Shown in pieces: positions 16,184 through 24,309 of a stretch of 64,000 nt of DNA. Numbering within the stretch: the stretch's first letter is position 1; the number at the start of each line of letters is the position of its first letter. The stretch is from JAMXLO01 sp963812475 (GTDB taxonomy: Bacteria > Pseudomonadota > Alphaproteobacteria > Acetobacterales > Acetobacteraceae). The translations under genes were made by a program, and so were the position numbers. The stretch lies in assembly GCA_963812475.1 (NCBI GenBank), contig CAWEVI010000044.1, positions 186,001 through 250,000 of the forward strand, read 5' to 3'. The notes beneath the pieces were generated by a model. The model was given only the letters and a program-made list of their open reading frames with translations. It did not search any database and had not been told where the DNA came from.

Positions 16184-17251
16184 TCACGCGGACAAACGGG
16201 GGAAGGTCTTCAGGGCATTATCGATCAAGATCTTCCGAACCAGCGGATCGGGCAAGCCGTCCGGGAGGGCATCCTTGTCGTCGAAATGCCAGTGCGGATA
16301 GTCGGTGGCGAACAGCAGCATCTCGTCGGAGCCGATCTCCTCGATGATGCGCTGCAACTGATCCGCCCGCGGCGGCGCGTCGAACGGCTGCACGGTCAGG
16401 CGCACATGCTCGCGCGCATAGGCAGCGGGCGACTTCTCCAGCCACGGCACTTCGGCACGCACGCCACGCCACGTCTTGTCGGCGCGCCACATCCAGCCGG
16501 GCAGCCAGGTCACACCGGATTCCATCAACACGACCTTCAGGCGCGGAAACTCCACGAACACGCCTTCCGAGATCAGGCTGTTCAGTACGCCGGCGAATCC
16601 GGTGGACCACGAGACGTAGTCCTCCAGGTAGTAGGACGGCCAGCCGAGATTGGTCGGAGGATGGCGGTAGCTGCTTCCCGCGTGGATGCCGATCGGCAGG
16701 TCGAGGCGTTCGGCCGCGCGATAGATCGGCCAATGCTGGCGGCGGCCGAGCGGCAGTTCGCCCATCTCCCACACCAGCACCTGGACGAAGCGCTGGTCGG
16801 CGGCCACGCGTTCGATCTCCTTCGCGGCGAGTTCCGGGCTATGCATCGGCACCACGATGGAGGCGCGCAGGCGGTCGTCCTTCGACAGCCACTCGGCGGC
16901 GAGCCAGTCGTTGATGGCGCGGCACATCGCCGCGGACAGATCCTCGCTGAACACCGCCGGCGCGCCGTGCAGCACGTTGCAGATGGCATAGCGCGTGCCG
17001 AACGCATCCAGTGCCTGGGTGCGCAGCAGATCGGGATCGGTGCCGGCGTCGCCCTTCGTGGGCTTCCAGTCGGGTCGGACGTTGATCGGCGCATTCGGCG
17101 GAAAGGCGGACGCGGTATAGTTGTCACGTTCCAGCCCGCGCATCAGTACGTGCGAGCGCCAATACTCGTCGAAATAGGGAACGAGCGCCCGCATGCTGGG
17201 CAAGGCCGGATGGATGTCGCAATCGATCGCGCCAGGCGCGGGAACGGTCAC
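16184..17251 (-). CDS. Amidohydrolase-2 family (ACMSD-like) protein, second paralogue
   Basis: A 355-residue paralogue of the downstream amidohydrolase. It shares AIDCDIHPALPSM at the N terminus, IGIHAGSSYRH near residue 192, VVLMESGVTWLPGWMWR near 244 and LLFATDYPHWHFDD near 315. I choose the GTG at 17251, which has CGGAG nine bases upstream and places the DCDIHP motif near residue 8; a GTG 39 bases earlier is possible. It is the first gene of the operon that runs through a Rieske protein, CMD-like protein and TPR protein. Substrate unknown; decarboxylation or ring-product hydrolysis is inferred from the family. Confidence 0.88.
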   Translation of the reverse strand: MTVPAPGAIDCDIHPALPSMRALVPYFDEYWRSHVLMRGLERDNYTASAFPPNAPINVRPDWKPTKGDAGTDPDLLRTQALDAFGTRYAICNVLHGAPAVFSEDLSAAMCRAINDWLAAEWLSKDDRLRASIVVPMHSPELAAKEIERVAADQRFVQVLVWEMGELPLGRRQHWPIYRAAERLDLPIGIHAGSSYRHPPTNLGWPSYYLEDYVSWSTGFAGVLNSLISEGVFVEFPRLKVVLMESGVTWLPGWMWRADKTWRGVRAEVPWLEKSPAAYAREHVRLTVQPFDAPPRADQLQRIIEEIGSDEMLLFATDYPHWHFDDKDALPDGLPDPLVRKILIDNALKTFPRLSA

Positions 17252-17419
17252 AAGGCAAAACTCCGTGTCATATCCAGGATAGGGCCACACGGGCGTGGGT
17301 TCAATGGCGGGGGTTCACGGTCGTTTCATGTGTGCGCAGGATTGTTACGCCTACGCGCCCCAAAATCGTCATACCCGAGAAACATGTCCCCGTGGAGGCA
17401 GGGAGCGGGAACCCAGAAC

Positions 17420-18931
17420 TCATCCCCTCGCCGGGCTCAACCGAGCCGGCAGCATAAGCGCCAACACAAGCGCCACGACGGACAGCAGCCCCGCCAGCAG
17501 GTAAGTGTTGTGCAGTGCGAGCGCCACCACATCGATCAGGCGCGTGAGTTCCGCCGCCGCCAAGCCCCCACGCTGCGCGGGATCCAGCAGTCGGTCCACC
17601 ATATGCACCGCCTCGGGCGCTTCTCGCAGCATCGTGAGGTTCAGCACGGCACCGAACGCCGCGGCACCCACCGACTGACCGGCGAAGCGGAGGAACATGC
17701 ACGACGAGGTGGCCGCGCCGCGCTGGTGCCAGGGAACCGCGGCCTGGATCGATACGATGAACGTCGTGTTGCACAATCCCATCCCGATGCCGATCAGCAG
17801 CGAGCCGGTGCTGGCCCAGATCACGCCGCGCTCGGGCGTCAGCGCGATCAGCACGGCGCTGCCCGCGATCAACGCCAGCGTTCCCAGGATCGCCGTCAAT
17901 CGATACGTCGTGCGCACCATCAGCCGACCGCCATAGAAGCTCGCGATCGCCCAGGTGACCGACATCATGCCCAGCACCAGTCCGCCAGCCGTCGCACTGC
18001 GGCCCATCGCACCCTGCACATAGGTCGGCAGAAATGCCGACACGCCGATCATCACTGCGGCGATGACGGCACCGCCCAGACTGCCGACAAGGATGATCCG
18101 GTTGCGCCAAAGTTCCAGCGGCAGCATCGGTTCCGGCGTGCTCCTTTCGTGCGCCCCGAGAAACGCCAGTGCCGCGATTGCGACGGCCCCGATGGCAACG
18201 GTCGCCATGCCCGGCAGACTGCCGCCCTGTACCAGCACCAGCATCAGTGCACCGATTACAACCATCAAAAGCCCCGAGCCGAGATAGTCGATGCGATGCT
18301 GGCGATGTTCGACGGTTTCCTCCAGGAATGCCGCGACCATTGCGATGGCCGCCACGCCGATCGGCAGATTGACCCAGAACACCAGCTGCCAGCTCACCTG
18401 CTCGACCAGGAAGGCGCCAAGCGACGGCCCCAGCACTGCCGACACGCCGAACACGCTGGACACCAGACCCTGCACGTGGGCGCGTTCGGTCGGCGTATAA
18501 ATGTCACCAAGGATCGTGGTGGCGATCGGCTGCACGCCGCCGGCGCCGAACCCCTGCAGGGCGCGGAACAGAATCAGCGCCAGCATGCTGTGCGAGAACC
18601 CACACAGGGTCGAGCCGACCAGGAACAGTCCCGCTCCTGCGTAGAACACCTTTTTGCGGCCGTAGATGTCGGCGAGTTTTCCGTAAACCGGAATGCTTAC
18701 CGCCTGGGTCAGCAGATAGACGGCGAAGACCCACGAGAACAGGCTGAACCCGCCAAGATCGGCGACGATGGTCGGCATGGCAGTGGCGACGATCGTGCTC
18801 TCCACCGCGGCCATGAATGTCGCCATCAGACAGGCAGCGAGAACCAGCCTCCGGCGCGCCGATGGCACCCGGGTCACAAGGATGGGATCGGTCCTTGCGT
18901 GCCGCGCGGTGTGCAACCCCTCGTCGGGCAC
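17420..18931 (-). CDS. MFS drug/metabolite exporter, DHA2 family (14 TM)
   Basis: A 503-residue major facilitator with about 14 hydrophobic helices. After a charged N terminus, ACLMATFMAAVESTIVATAMPTI gives TM1 with the DHA2-typical acidic residue, and GKLADIYGRKKV near residue 83 is motif A between TM2 and TM3. VFGVSAVLGPSLGAFL near 160 is motif C of drug:proton antiporters. It should export small hydrophobic compounds by proton exchange in the inner membrane. No membrane-fusion partner or regulator is adjacent. A weak REP-like stretch lies downstream at 17367-17410. The substrate is unknown. Confidence 0.92.
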   Translation of the reverse strand: MPDEGLHTARHARTDPILVTRVPSARRRLVLAACLMATFMAAVESTIVATAMPTIVADLGGFSLFSWVFAVYLLTQAVSIPVYGKLADIYGRKKVFYAGAGLFLVGSTLCGFSHSMLALILFRALQGFGAGGVQPIATTILGDIYTPTERAHVQGLVSSVFGVSAVLGPSLGAFLVEQVSWQLVFWVNLPIGVAAIAMVAAFLEETVEHRQHRIDYLGSGLLMVVIGALMLVLVQGGSLPGMATVAIGAVAIAALAFLGAHERSTPEPMLPLELWRNRIILVGSLGGAVIAAVMIGVSAFLPTYVQGAMGRSATAGGLVLGMMSVTWAIASFYGGRLMVRTTYRLTAILGTLALIAGSAVLIALTPERGVIWASTGSLLIGIGMGLCNTTFIVSIQAAVPWHQRGAATSSCMFLRFAGQSVGAAAFGAVLNLTMLREAPEAVHMVDRLLDPAQRGGLAAAELTRLIDVVALALHNTYLLAGLLSVVALVLALMLPARLSPARG

Positions 18932-19063
18932 TGTTCGCCTCGTTATGGTTTGGACGCGGCGTGCTTCCTGTCATCCCGTCACGGGGCTGGCAACCTGCAC
19001 AGCCGCAAGGCTGCCGTGCCATCCCGGCACCGCAGCGGGGGCGGATCGTGTTCTCGCCAGACC

Positions 19064-19846
19064 TCACGCGCCCTTGAACACAGGCCTCCGCTTGGCCAGG
19101 AACGCCTCGCGCCCCTCGGCATGGTCCGCTGTCAGGAACAGCATGCTTTGCAGTTCGCGCTCGCGCTCCAGCGCCAGGTCGAGGCCGTCGGCGAGCAGGC
19201 CCTTTGTCAGTGCAACAGGCAGCGGCGCGGCGTCGGCAAAGGTCTTGGCGCGCCGCAAGGCCAGATCAAGCGCGCCGCCCTTCGGCACCACATGATCGAT
19301 CAGACCGAAGCGTTCGCCGGTGGCAGCATCCATCTGCTCGCCGTACAACAGAACCTGGCGTGCACGCCCCGTGCCGATGCGCGCCGGCAATGTGTGGTTC
19401 AGCGCAAGGTCGGCGATCAGTCCGATGCGGCCGAAGCCCGCGCCAAAGCGAGCATCCTCCGCCGCGACGATCGTGTCGCAGCACAGCGCGAGCGAGAGGC
19501 CGGCGCCAACGGCATAGCCCTCGACCGCGGCGACGATCGGCTTGCCACAGCGGATCATCAGCCGCACCAGCCGATGCGTAATGCGGAACCGTTCCAGCCC
19601 ATCGGCCAGACCCTTGACGTTCATCGCGGTGATGTCGCCACCGGCGCAGAAGGTGCCGCCGGCGCCGGTGAGCACCACGGCGCGGATGGTTCGATCCGCC
19701 TCGATGCGCTCGAACGCAGCGATCAAGCCCTCGCGCAGCGGCATGGCGAGCGCGTTGCGCCGCTGCGGATTGTTCAGTGTAAGGACGATGGTCGTGCCAT
19801 CGCGCTGTTCGATCAGCGTCGGCACCGCGGCCGCGCCGTCATTCAT
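19064..19846 (-). CDS. Enoyl-CoA hydratase/isomerase family, hydratase glutamates absent
   Basis: A 260-residue crotonase-fold protein. The oxyanion loop TFCAGGDITAM near residue 66 is intact. At the two positions where hydratases carry glutamate it has Ser (VGAGLSLAL) and a small/aromatic residue (GAGFGRIGL), while an Asp follows in LIADLALNHTLP. That pattern resembles isomerases such as the PaaG type more than true hydratases. The ATG at 19846 lies 8 bases inside the end of the upstream acyl-CoA dehydrogenase, implying coupled translation. A longer upstream start would add an unrelated arginine-rich tail. Confidence 0.88.
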   Translation of the reverse strand: MNDGAAAVPTLIEQRDGTTIVLTLNNPQRRNALAMPLREGLIAAFERIEADRTIRAVVLTGAGGTFCAGGDITAMNVKGLADGLERFRITHRLVRLMIRCGKPIVAAVEGYAVGAGLSLALCCDTIVAAEDARFGAGFGRIGLIADLALNHTLPARIGTGRARQVLLYGEQMDAATGERFGLIDHVVPKGGALDLALRRAKTFADAAPLPVALTKGLLADGLDLALERERELQSMLFLTADHAEGREAFLAKRRPVFKGA

Positions 19847-20894
19847 CGTCCTGCTCCACCGGTGCAACAACGCGAAAGCGCGCGCGATGCACCGAAGGCG
19901 GACCATAGAGCGGCGCCAGCACCATCGCCTTTCGCAGGAAAAGTCCAATGTCATAGGCGTCGGTGTAGCCGATGCCACCGTGCAGCTGGATGCAGGCGCG
20001 CGTCACCACCATTGCCGCATCCGACGCACGCACCTTGGCGCGCGACACCGCGGCCTGGCGCTGCGCAATCGTGGGCGCGGCATCCAGCGCATGAGCGGCG
20101 GAACCGACCGTTGCACGGGTCAAGGAGATTTGAATCTGCATGTCCACCGCGCGATGCTGCAGCGCCTGGAAGCTGCCGATCTTGTGGCCGAACTGCTCGC
20201 GCGTCTTCATGTAGTCCAGCGTTATGGCGAAGGCGCGCTCCATCAGGCCGAACATGTAGGCCGATGTGGCCATGATGGCGTGTTCCAGCGCGTCCGACGC
20301 ATCGCCGTCGATCGCCTCGGCCGGCGCCGCGTCGAGGATCAGCGTGCCGAAGTTTCCGCCGTCCTGGGTCTGCTGAATTTCAAGCGTTACGCCCGGCGCG
20401 TCGCGCTCTACCAGTGCGAGACCGCCCGGCACAGTGACCAGGAAGGCATCGGCGCCGGCGGCCATCGGAATGAACGTCTTGCGCCCGCTGAGTTTGCCGT
20501 TGCGCAGCACCGTCTCGCCGATCGGCTCGATGCTGTTCGGCTTCTCCTGCCATGCCGGCAGGATGATGCGCTCGCCGGCAAGCACTGTCGCAAGCTGATC
20601 CGGTGGAAGAAGTTGTGCCGCCATCGCGGCCGGGATCAGCGGCTCCGGCACCAGCCCGGCGCCGAGTTCCTCAGCCAGGCCGCAAAACTCGCGCGCGCCG
20701 AGACCCGATCCGCCCGCGTCTTCCGGGACGCGGAGCCCAAGCCAACCCATCTCGCACATCTCGCGCCAGGTGTCGCGATCGAACCCGGGCTCCGTGAAGC
20801 GGAGTTCGCGGATGCGCTTGAGGTCGCCCTTGCGCGGCGCAATACCTGCCGCGCTGTCCTTCAGCATCTGCAGATGTTCGAGCGGGTCCATCAT
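19839..20894 (-). CDS. Acyl-CoA dehydrogenase family protein
   Basis: A 351-residue flavoprotein of the acyl-CoA dehydrogenase superfamily, on the short side. GWLGLRVPEDAGGSGLG near residue 51 is the typical N-terminal block, TREQFGHKIGSFQALQHR near 232 the core of the C-terminal domain, and QLHGGIGYTDAYDIGLFLRKA near 305 the last conserved stretch. Members of this size often form heteromers with a longer partner, but none is nearby. It should oxidise an acyl-CoA to the enoyl-CoA that the overlapping isomerase-like gene could handle. Start ATG-ATG at 20894/20891, with CGGAG upstream. Confidence 0.9.
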   Translation of the reverse strand: MMDPLEHLQMLKDSAAGIAPRKGDLKRIRELRFTEPGFDRDTWREMCEMGWLGLRVPEDAGGSGLGAREFCGLAEELGAGLVPEPLIPAAMAAQLLPPDQLATVLAGERIILPAWQEKPNSIEPIGETVLRNGKLSGRKTFIPMAAGADAFLVTVPGGLALVERDAPGVTLEIQQTQDGGNFGTLILDAAPAEAIDGDASDALEHAIMATSAYMFGLMERAFAITLDYMKTREQFGHKIGSFQALQHRAVDMQIQISLTRATVGSAAHALDAAPTIAQRQAAVSRAKVRASDAAMVVTRACIQLHGGIGYTDAYDIGLFLRKAMVLAPLYGPPSVHRARFRVVAPVEQDDE

Positions 20895-20945
20895 GTTGGG
20901 TGCTCCGACAGCATTCACACATCGCGACAAGTGTGGGCGCAAACT

Positions 20946-21109
20946 CCCTCTCCGCCCCTCGGGGCGGAGAGGGCCGGGGAGAGGTGGGGCCTATGCCTTT
21001 GCGAGGACGAGGTAATCGAGAATATCGGCCGAGTCCTGTAGGTCGTGCTGCGCGCTGGAAGGGGCCCCCACCTCACCCTAACCCTCTCCGCCCCCGAGGG
21101 CGGAGAGGG
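20946..21109. repeat. Inverted pair of CCCTCTCCGCCCC hairpin elements
   Basis: Two hairpins, CCCTCTCCGCCCC/GGGGCGGAGAGGG at 20946-20973 and a near-identical one at 21082-21109, are arranged head to head about 108 bases apart. Their flanks (GGGGAGAGGTGGGG and CCCCACCTCACCC) also pair, so the whole block can fold on itself. It fills the gap between the scoB and acyl-CoA dehydrogenase genes, and holds no gene. Confidence 0.75.
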
Positions 21110-21120
21110 AATTGTGCCGC

Positions 21121-21789
21121 CTAGTGATCGCCACGATGCAGCTTCGCGTCCGTCTTTGACTGCAACGCGTCAAATGTCAGGCCGGGCGCGATGTCGAGCA
21201 CCACGAAGCCACGGTCGGTCACGTCGATCACCGCCAGATTGGTGTAGACGCGCTTCACCGCACCGAGGGCGGTGAGCGGATAGGAGCAGCGGTGCACCAG
21301 CTTGGACGTGCCGTCCTTGGTGGTGTGCTCCATCATCACCCAGAGCCGCTTCGCCCCGGCGGCGAGGTCCATCGCGCCGCCGACCGCGGGTGCGGTGTCG
21401 TTTTCGCTCGTCGCCCAGTTTGCGATGTCGCCGTTCTCCGCCACCTGAAATGCGCCGAGGACGCAAAGATCGAGATGCCCGCCACGAATCATCGAGAAGC
21501 TGTCGGCGTGGTGGCAGAAGCTGCCACCCTCGCGCAGCGTAACATACTGCTTGCCGGCATTGATCAGCCAGGGATCGATCTGGTCCTTGGGCGGCGCGGG
21601 CCCCATGCCGAGCACGCCGTTCTCGGAATGGAAGATGACCTCGCGCTCCAGGGGCACGTGGTCGGCAACCGCCGTCGGGATGCCGATCCCGAGATTGACG
21701 TACCAGCCCTCCGGTATGTCGCGCGCCACGCGGGCGGCCATCTGGACGCGGCTAAGCGGTTTGAAGTCGATGGCGACGGTATCGGGCAT
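21121..21789 (-). CDS. scoB: 3-oxoacid CoA-transferase subunit B
   Basis: The 222-residue beta subunit of a class I CoA-transferase, which moves CoA between succinyl- or acetyl-CoA and a 3-oxo or other acid through a glutamyl-CoA thioester. GWYVNLGIGIPTAVADH near residue 28 and the active-site motif SENGVLGMGP near 55 (catalytic Glu) are clear; GGAMDLAAGAKRLWVMMEHT near 138 and TDRGFVVLDIAPG at the end complete it. AGGAGG precedes the ATG at 21789. Its usual partner, subunit A, lies 785 bases upstream, separated by a Uma2 gene and a relic of a subunit-A C terminus. Confidence 0.93.
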   Translation of the reverse strand: MPDTVAIDFKPLSRVQMAARVARDIPEGWYVNLGIGIPTAVADHVPLEREVIFHSENGVLGMGPAPPKDQIDPWLINAGKQYVTLREGGSFCHHADSFSMIRGGHLDLCVLGAFQVAENGDIANWATSENDTAPAVGGAMDLAAGAKRLWVMMEHTTKDGTSKLVHRCSYPLTALGAVKRVYTNLAVIDVTDRGFVVLDIAPGLTFDALQSKTDAKLHRGDH

Positions 21790-21801
21790 TGCTGCCTCCT
21801 G

Positions 21802-21870
21802 TCAGAAACCGATGTGATGATCGTAGGGTACATACTGCACGCGGTCCACGAAGATGCCGGGCGTCGTCGC
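21802..21870 (-). pseudogene. Relic of a CoA-transferase subunit A C terminus
   Basis: Read on the reverse strand, these 69 bases encode TTPGIFVDRVQYVPYDHHIGF and a stop. The end of the full-length subunit A at 22574 reads VTPGIFVDRVLHVPYGDPTGF, so about two thirds of residues agree. The relic's TGA lies 12 bases before the scoB ATG and overlaps its ribosome site region, as expected for an original scoA-scoB junction. No other part of subunit A is recognisable between it and the Uma2 stop at 21914. Confidence 0.75.
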
Positions 21871-21913
21871 CTGTGAGCGCCGCCATCGCGACCACCGACA
21901 TCGCGTGCGGCAC

Positions 21914-22501
21914 TCAGCGGAATAGCGCCGCGGCCTGAATGCCAACGCCAGGCAGCAGTTGCGGCTCCAATTCGCCGTCCTGTCCGACACGCACCGTCGC
22001 CGCGTAGCCGTCGGCCTCGGGCTTCCGGCAGACTTCAACTTCCCCGGCTGTAAGATCAACGATCCAGAGTTCCTGAATGGCGTGACGGGCGTAGAGCGCG
22101 CGCTTCACGGCGTGGTCGTAGTTCAGGCTCGTGTCGGCCACTTCGATCAACAGCAGGACATCGGCAGGCCCCGCGTGGCCGTCCTGGTAAAAGTCCGGCC
22201 GCGGCTTGAGGAGCGCGATGTCCGGCTCCGGCTCGCTGAATTCATCGAGCCGAACGGGGCCTTGCACCGAAACCACAGCCCGCTCGCCGACTGCCTGCAC
22301 CAGGGAATGGTTGAGCTTGTTCACCGTGCCGTGGTGATAGCTGCCGATCGGCGACATGGCGACAAGCTCTCCCTCGATGAGTTCGACGCGGTCGCGGTCC
22401 CCCAGGATGCCGACCTCGCCCATGCGGTGATACTCGCTTACCGTGATGGGACGGCGGGTGACCCATGGATGGGCGGCCAGGAGTTGCGGTTCGTCGAGCA
22501 T
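21914..22501 (-). CDS. Uma2 family endonuclease-like protein
   Basis: A 195-residue Uma2 (DUF820) protein with a PD-(D/E)XK nuclease-type core. RPITVSEYHRMGEVGIL near residue 17 and RVELIEGELVAMSPIGSYHHGTVNKLN near 38 are the family opening. EPDIALL near 103 and LLLIEVADTSLNYD near 126 give the Asp and Glu-x-Asp of the presumed active site, and YARHAIQELWIVDL the helix and strand that follow. The biological role of Uma2 proteins is not established. AAGGAGA precedes the ATG at 22501. It sits between subunit A and subunit B of a CoA-transferase, which is unusual and points to insertion. Confidence 0.85.
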   Translation of the reverse strand: MLDEPQLLAAHPWVTRRPITVSEYHRMGEVGILGDRDRVELIEGELVAMSPIGSYHHGTVNKLNHSLVQAVGERAVVSVQGPVRLDEFSEPEPDIALLKPRPDFYQDGHAGPADVLLLIEVADTSLNYDHAVKRALYARHAIQELWIVDLTAGEVEVCRKPEADGYAATVRVGQDGELEPQLLPGVGIQAAALFR

Positions 22502-22573
22502 GGCCGTCTCCTTGCTATCGGCGCTTGGCAAAATAGACCCTGCGGCGGCGGCGCGAATGCGCATGCTCGCGCG

Positions 22574-23257
22574 TCAGAACCCCGTCGGATCACCGTAGGG
22601 CACATGCAGGACACGGTCCACGAAGATGCCGGGCGTGACCACGTGGTCCGGGTCGATCGCGCCCAGTTTGCGGATGTGCTGCGTCTGCACGATCGTCAGC
22701 TTGGCAGCCATCGCGATCACGGGATTGAAATTGCGGCCTGACTCCCGGAACGTCAGGTTGCCCCAGCGGTCGGCCTCCCACGCCTCTACCAACCCCACGT
22801 CGCCGGGCAGTGCGCGCTCCATCACATAGTTGCGGCCGTCGAACTCCTGCGTCTGTTTGCCCATGGCCATCTTGGTACCGACGCCCGTGGCGGTGAAGAA
22901 CGCGGGGACGCCTGCACCGGCGGCACGCATGCGCTCGGCGAGCGTGCCCTGTGGCACGATCTCGAGCTCGATCTTGCCCGCGCGATACAGCGTCTCGAAC
23001 ACCACGGGGTCGGACGATCGCGGAAACGAGCAGATGATCTTCCTTACACGGCCCAGTTCCATCAGCCGCGCAAGCCCGGCATGGCCGACGCCAGCGTTGT
23101 TGGCGGCGACGGTAAGGTCGGTGGCGCCCTGCTCGATAAGTCCCTCGATCAGCGCGTTCGGCTGGCCGACCGCGCCGAAGCCGCCGATCAGCACCGTGGA
23201 GCCGTCCTTGATGCCGGCCATGGCGTCGGCCATCGACTGGACGATCTTGTCGATCAT
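22574..23257 (-). CDS. scoA: 3-oxoacid CoA-transferase subunit A
   Basis: The 227-residue alpha subunit of a class I CoA-transferase. GSTVLIGGFGAVGQPNALIE near residue 19 is the CoA-binding glycine-rich motif. LTVAANNAGVGHAGLARL near 48, PQGTLAERMRAAGAGVPAFFT near 101 and the C-terminal TPGIFVDRVLHVPY are also typical. It forms the active enzyme with subunit B; here the two genes are split by a Uma2 gene and a relic of another subunit-A C terminus. DUF29 lies upstream on the same strand. Which acid it activates is unknown. Confidence 0.92.
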   Translation of the reverse strand: MIDKIVQSMADAMAGIKDGSTVLIGGFGAVGQPNALIEGLIEQGATDLTVAANNAGVGHAGLARLMELGRVRKIICSFPRSSDPVVFETLYRAGKIELEIVPQGTLAERMRAAGAGVPAFFTATGVGTKMAMGKQTQEFDGRNYVMERALPGDVGLVEAWEADRWGNLTFRESGRNFNPVIAMAAKLTIVQTQHIRKLGAIDPDHVVTPGIFVDRVLHVPYGDPTGF

Positions 23258-23284
23258 GGGTTGCGTTTCCTTTGGGCGTTTCCG

Positions 23285-23743
23285 TCAGTCGTTCTCAGGC
23301 AGCCAATCCCCAAGCACCTGCGCTTCGGTATAGGTCACCGAGTCGATGTCGATCCGCGGCTGTTCGCCGTAGTCCTCGAAGTTCGCACGCACCAGCGCAC
23401 GCACGCGCGACGTTTGTTTTACGATCAGGCCGGCGACCTCGCACCGTAGGCTGGGACTTTCTTCCAGCACCTCCTCGATCTTCTGGCGTACACGCCGGAT
23501 CGTATCCCGCCATCCGCGCGCAGGCTCGGTCGCCGGCGACGCCTGCAGTTTCAGCAGGTGCTCGATGACGAGCGCGATATGGCTGGCAAGCGCGTGGCGT
23601 TCGGATCTGCCCAAACTCTCGATCTCCTCGGCCACGTTTTCCCAGTCGATCGGCGCGTTCCATCCCGCACCAGCCGCCGCACGCAGCGCGCGCCCCTGCT
23701 CCTCGCTCCAAAGCACCAGGTCCTGATCGTAGAGGTCACCCAT
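23285..23743 (-). CDS. DUF29 family protein
   Basis: A 152-residue DUF29 protein. The family opening LYDQDLVLWSEEQGRALR at residues 4-21, WENVAEEIESLGRSERHALASHI near 34-56 and LLKLQASPATEPARGWRDTI near 63-82 are all present, followed by a helical C-terminal half. The molecular function is unknown; DUF29 genes are often seen scattered near toxin-antitoxin or Uma2-type genes, and here a Uma2 gene is two genes downstream. The ATG at 23743 fits the family start; one at 23755 would add four residues. It ends 27 bases before the scoA start. Confidence 0.88.
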   Translation of the reverse strand: MGDLYDQDLVLWSEEQGRALRAAAGAGWNAPIDWENVAEEIESLGRSERHALASHIALVIEHLLKLQASPATEPARGWRDTIRRVRQKIEEVLEESPSLRCEVAGLIVKQTSRVRALVRANFEDYGEQPRIDIDSVTYTEAQVLGDWLPEND

Positions 23744-23804
23744 GGACGGCAGCATACCATGGCTGAACGGCGGACCGGAAATCGCGTTGCAAAGCCGCCC
23801 GGCT

Positions 23805-24221
23805 TCATGGCGCCCTGGCGATCCACCCGATGAACGTGAGCCATAGGCCGATCAGCACGAGCACGCCGAAGCCGATCCGCACCATCGCCATCATGTTCAT
23901 CGCCGCACCGGCGGCACTTTCAATCAGTTGCGGCGCAGCCAGCAGCACCACGCCACGCAGCGCCAGGTACCAGCCGAGCAGCGAGACCAGGATTGCAGCC
24001 AGGCTCGACCAATACTGGTGGTGCGCGATGATCAGCAGGCCACCGAACAGGAGCAGGCCGCCGGTCAACCACGCCAGCGCCGGGTTGTCGAAGAACGCGG
24101 TCAGTGCCGTCCCTGTCTCAGGCGCCCGCACCGCGACGATGCCGGGCACAATCACAAGGAAGGGACCGATGACGCGGGAAAAGGCGCGCGTGCGGGCTTT
24201 GGTTTCTGGCGTGGCTGGCAT
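23805..24221 (-). CDS. Small four-TM membrane protein, function unknown
   Basis: A 138-residue integral membrane protein that I cannot assign to a family. Hydrophobic segments are visible at about residues 18-34 (VIGPFLVIVPGIVAV), 47-65 (LAWLTGGLLLFGGLLIIAH), 70-90 (SLAAILVSLLGWYLALRGVVL) and 108-133 (MVRIGFGVLVLIGLWLTFIGWI). The first 15 residues are polar and basic, so the N terminus is probably cytosolic. The ATG at 24221 matches the start of the basic leader. It stands alone on the reverse strand, divergent from the MFS gene at 24310. Confidence 0.7.
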   Translation of the reverse strand: MPATPETKARTRAFSRVIGPFLVIVPGIVAVRAPETGTALTAFFDNPALAWLTGGLLLFGGLLIIAHHQYWSSLAAILVSLLGWYLALRGVVLLAAPQLIESAAGAAMNMMAMVRIGFGVLVLIGLWLTFIGWIARAP

Positions 24222-24309
24222 CGGACTCACTGGCTCACGATGAAGCTTGCGCGGCAAGGTCGAGCAATGCAAAACGGGACCCAAGGGAGAACATGTCGAG
24301 AGGCCAAAA

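Noticed and set aside
17367..17420. Another GTCATCCCCGC palindrome downstream of the DHA2 exporter
   Set aside because: CGTCATACCCGAGAAACATG keeps only part of one arm and the stem is poor; too degenerate to call.
16109..20275. A 1388-codon open frame on the plus strand
   Set aside because: It lies antisense to two amidohydrolases, an exporter and part of the beta-oxidation genes, all well supported. Its translation is a composition-driven mix of Arg, His and Gln with no domain. Long antisense frames are expected at this GC content.
20900..21124. Small protein encoded in the repeat block (PPPHPNPLRPRGRRGN-like)
   Set aside because: The sequence is a translation of the CCCTCTCCGCCCC repeat, a frequent source of spurious ORFs.
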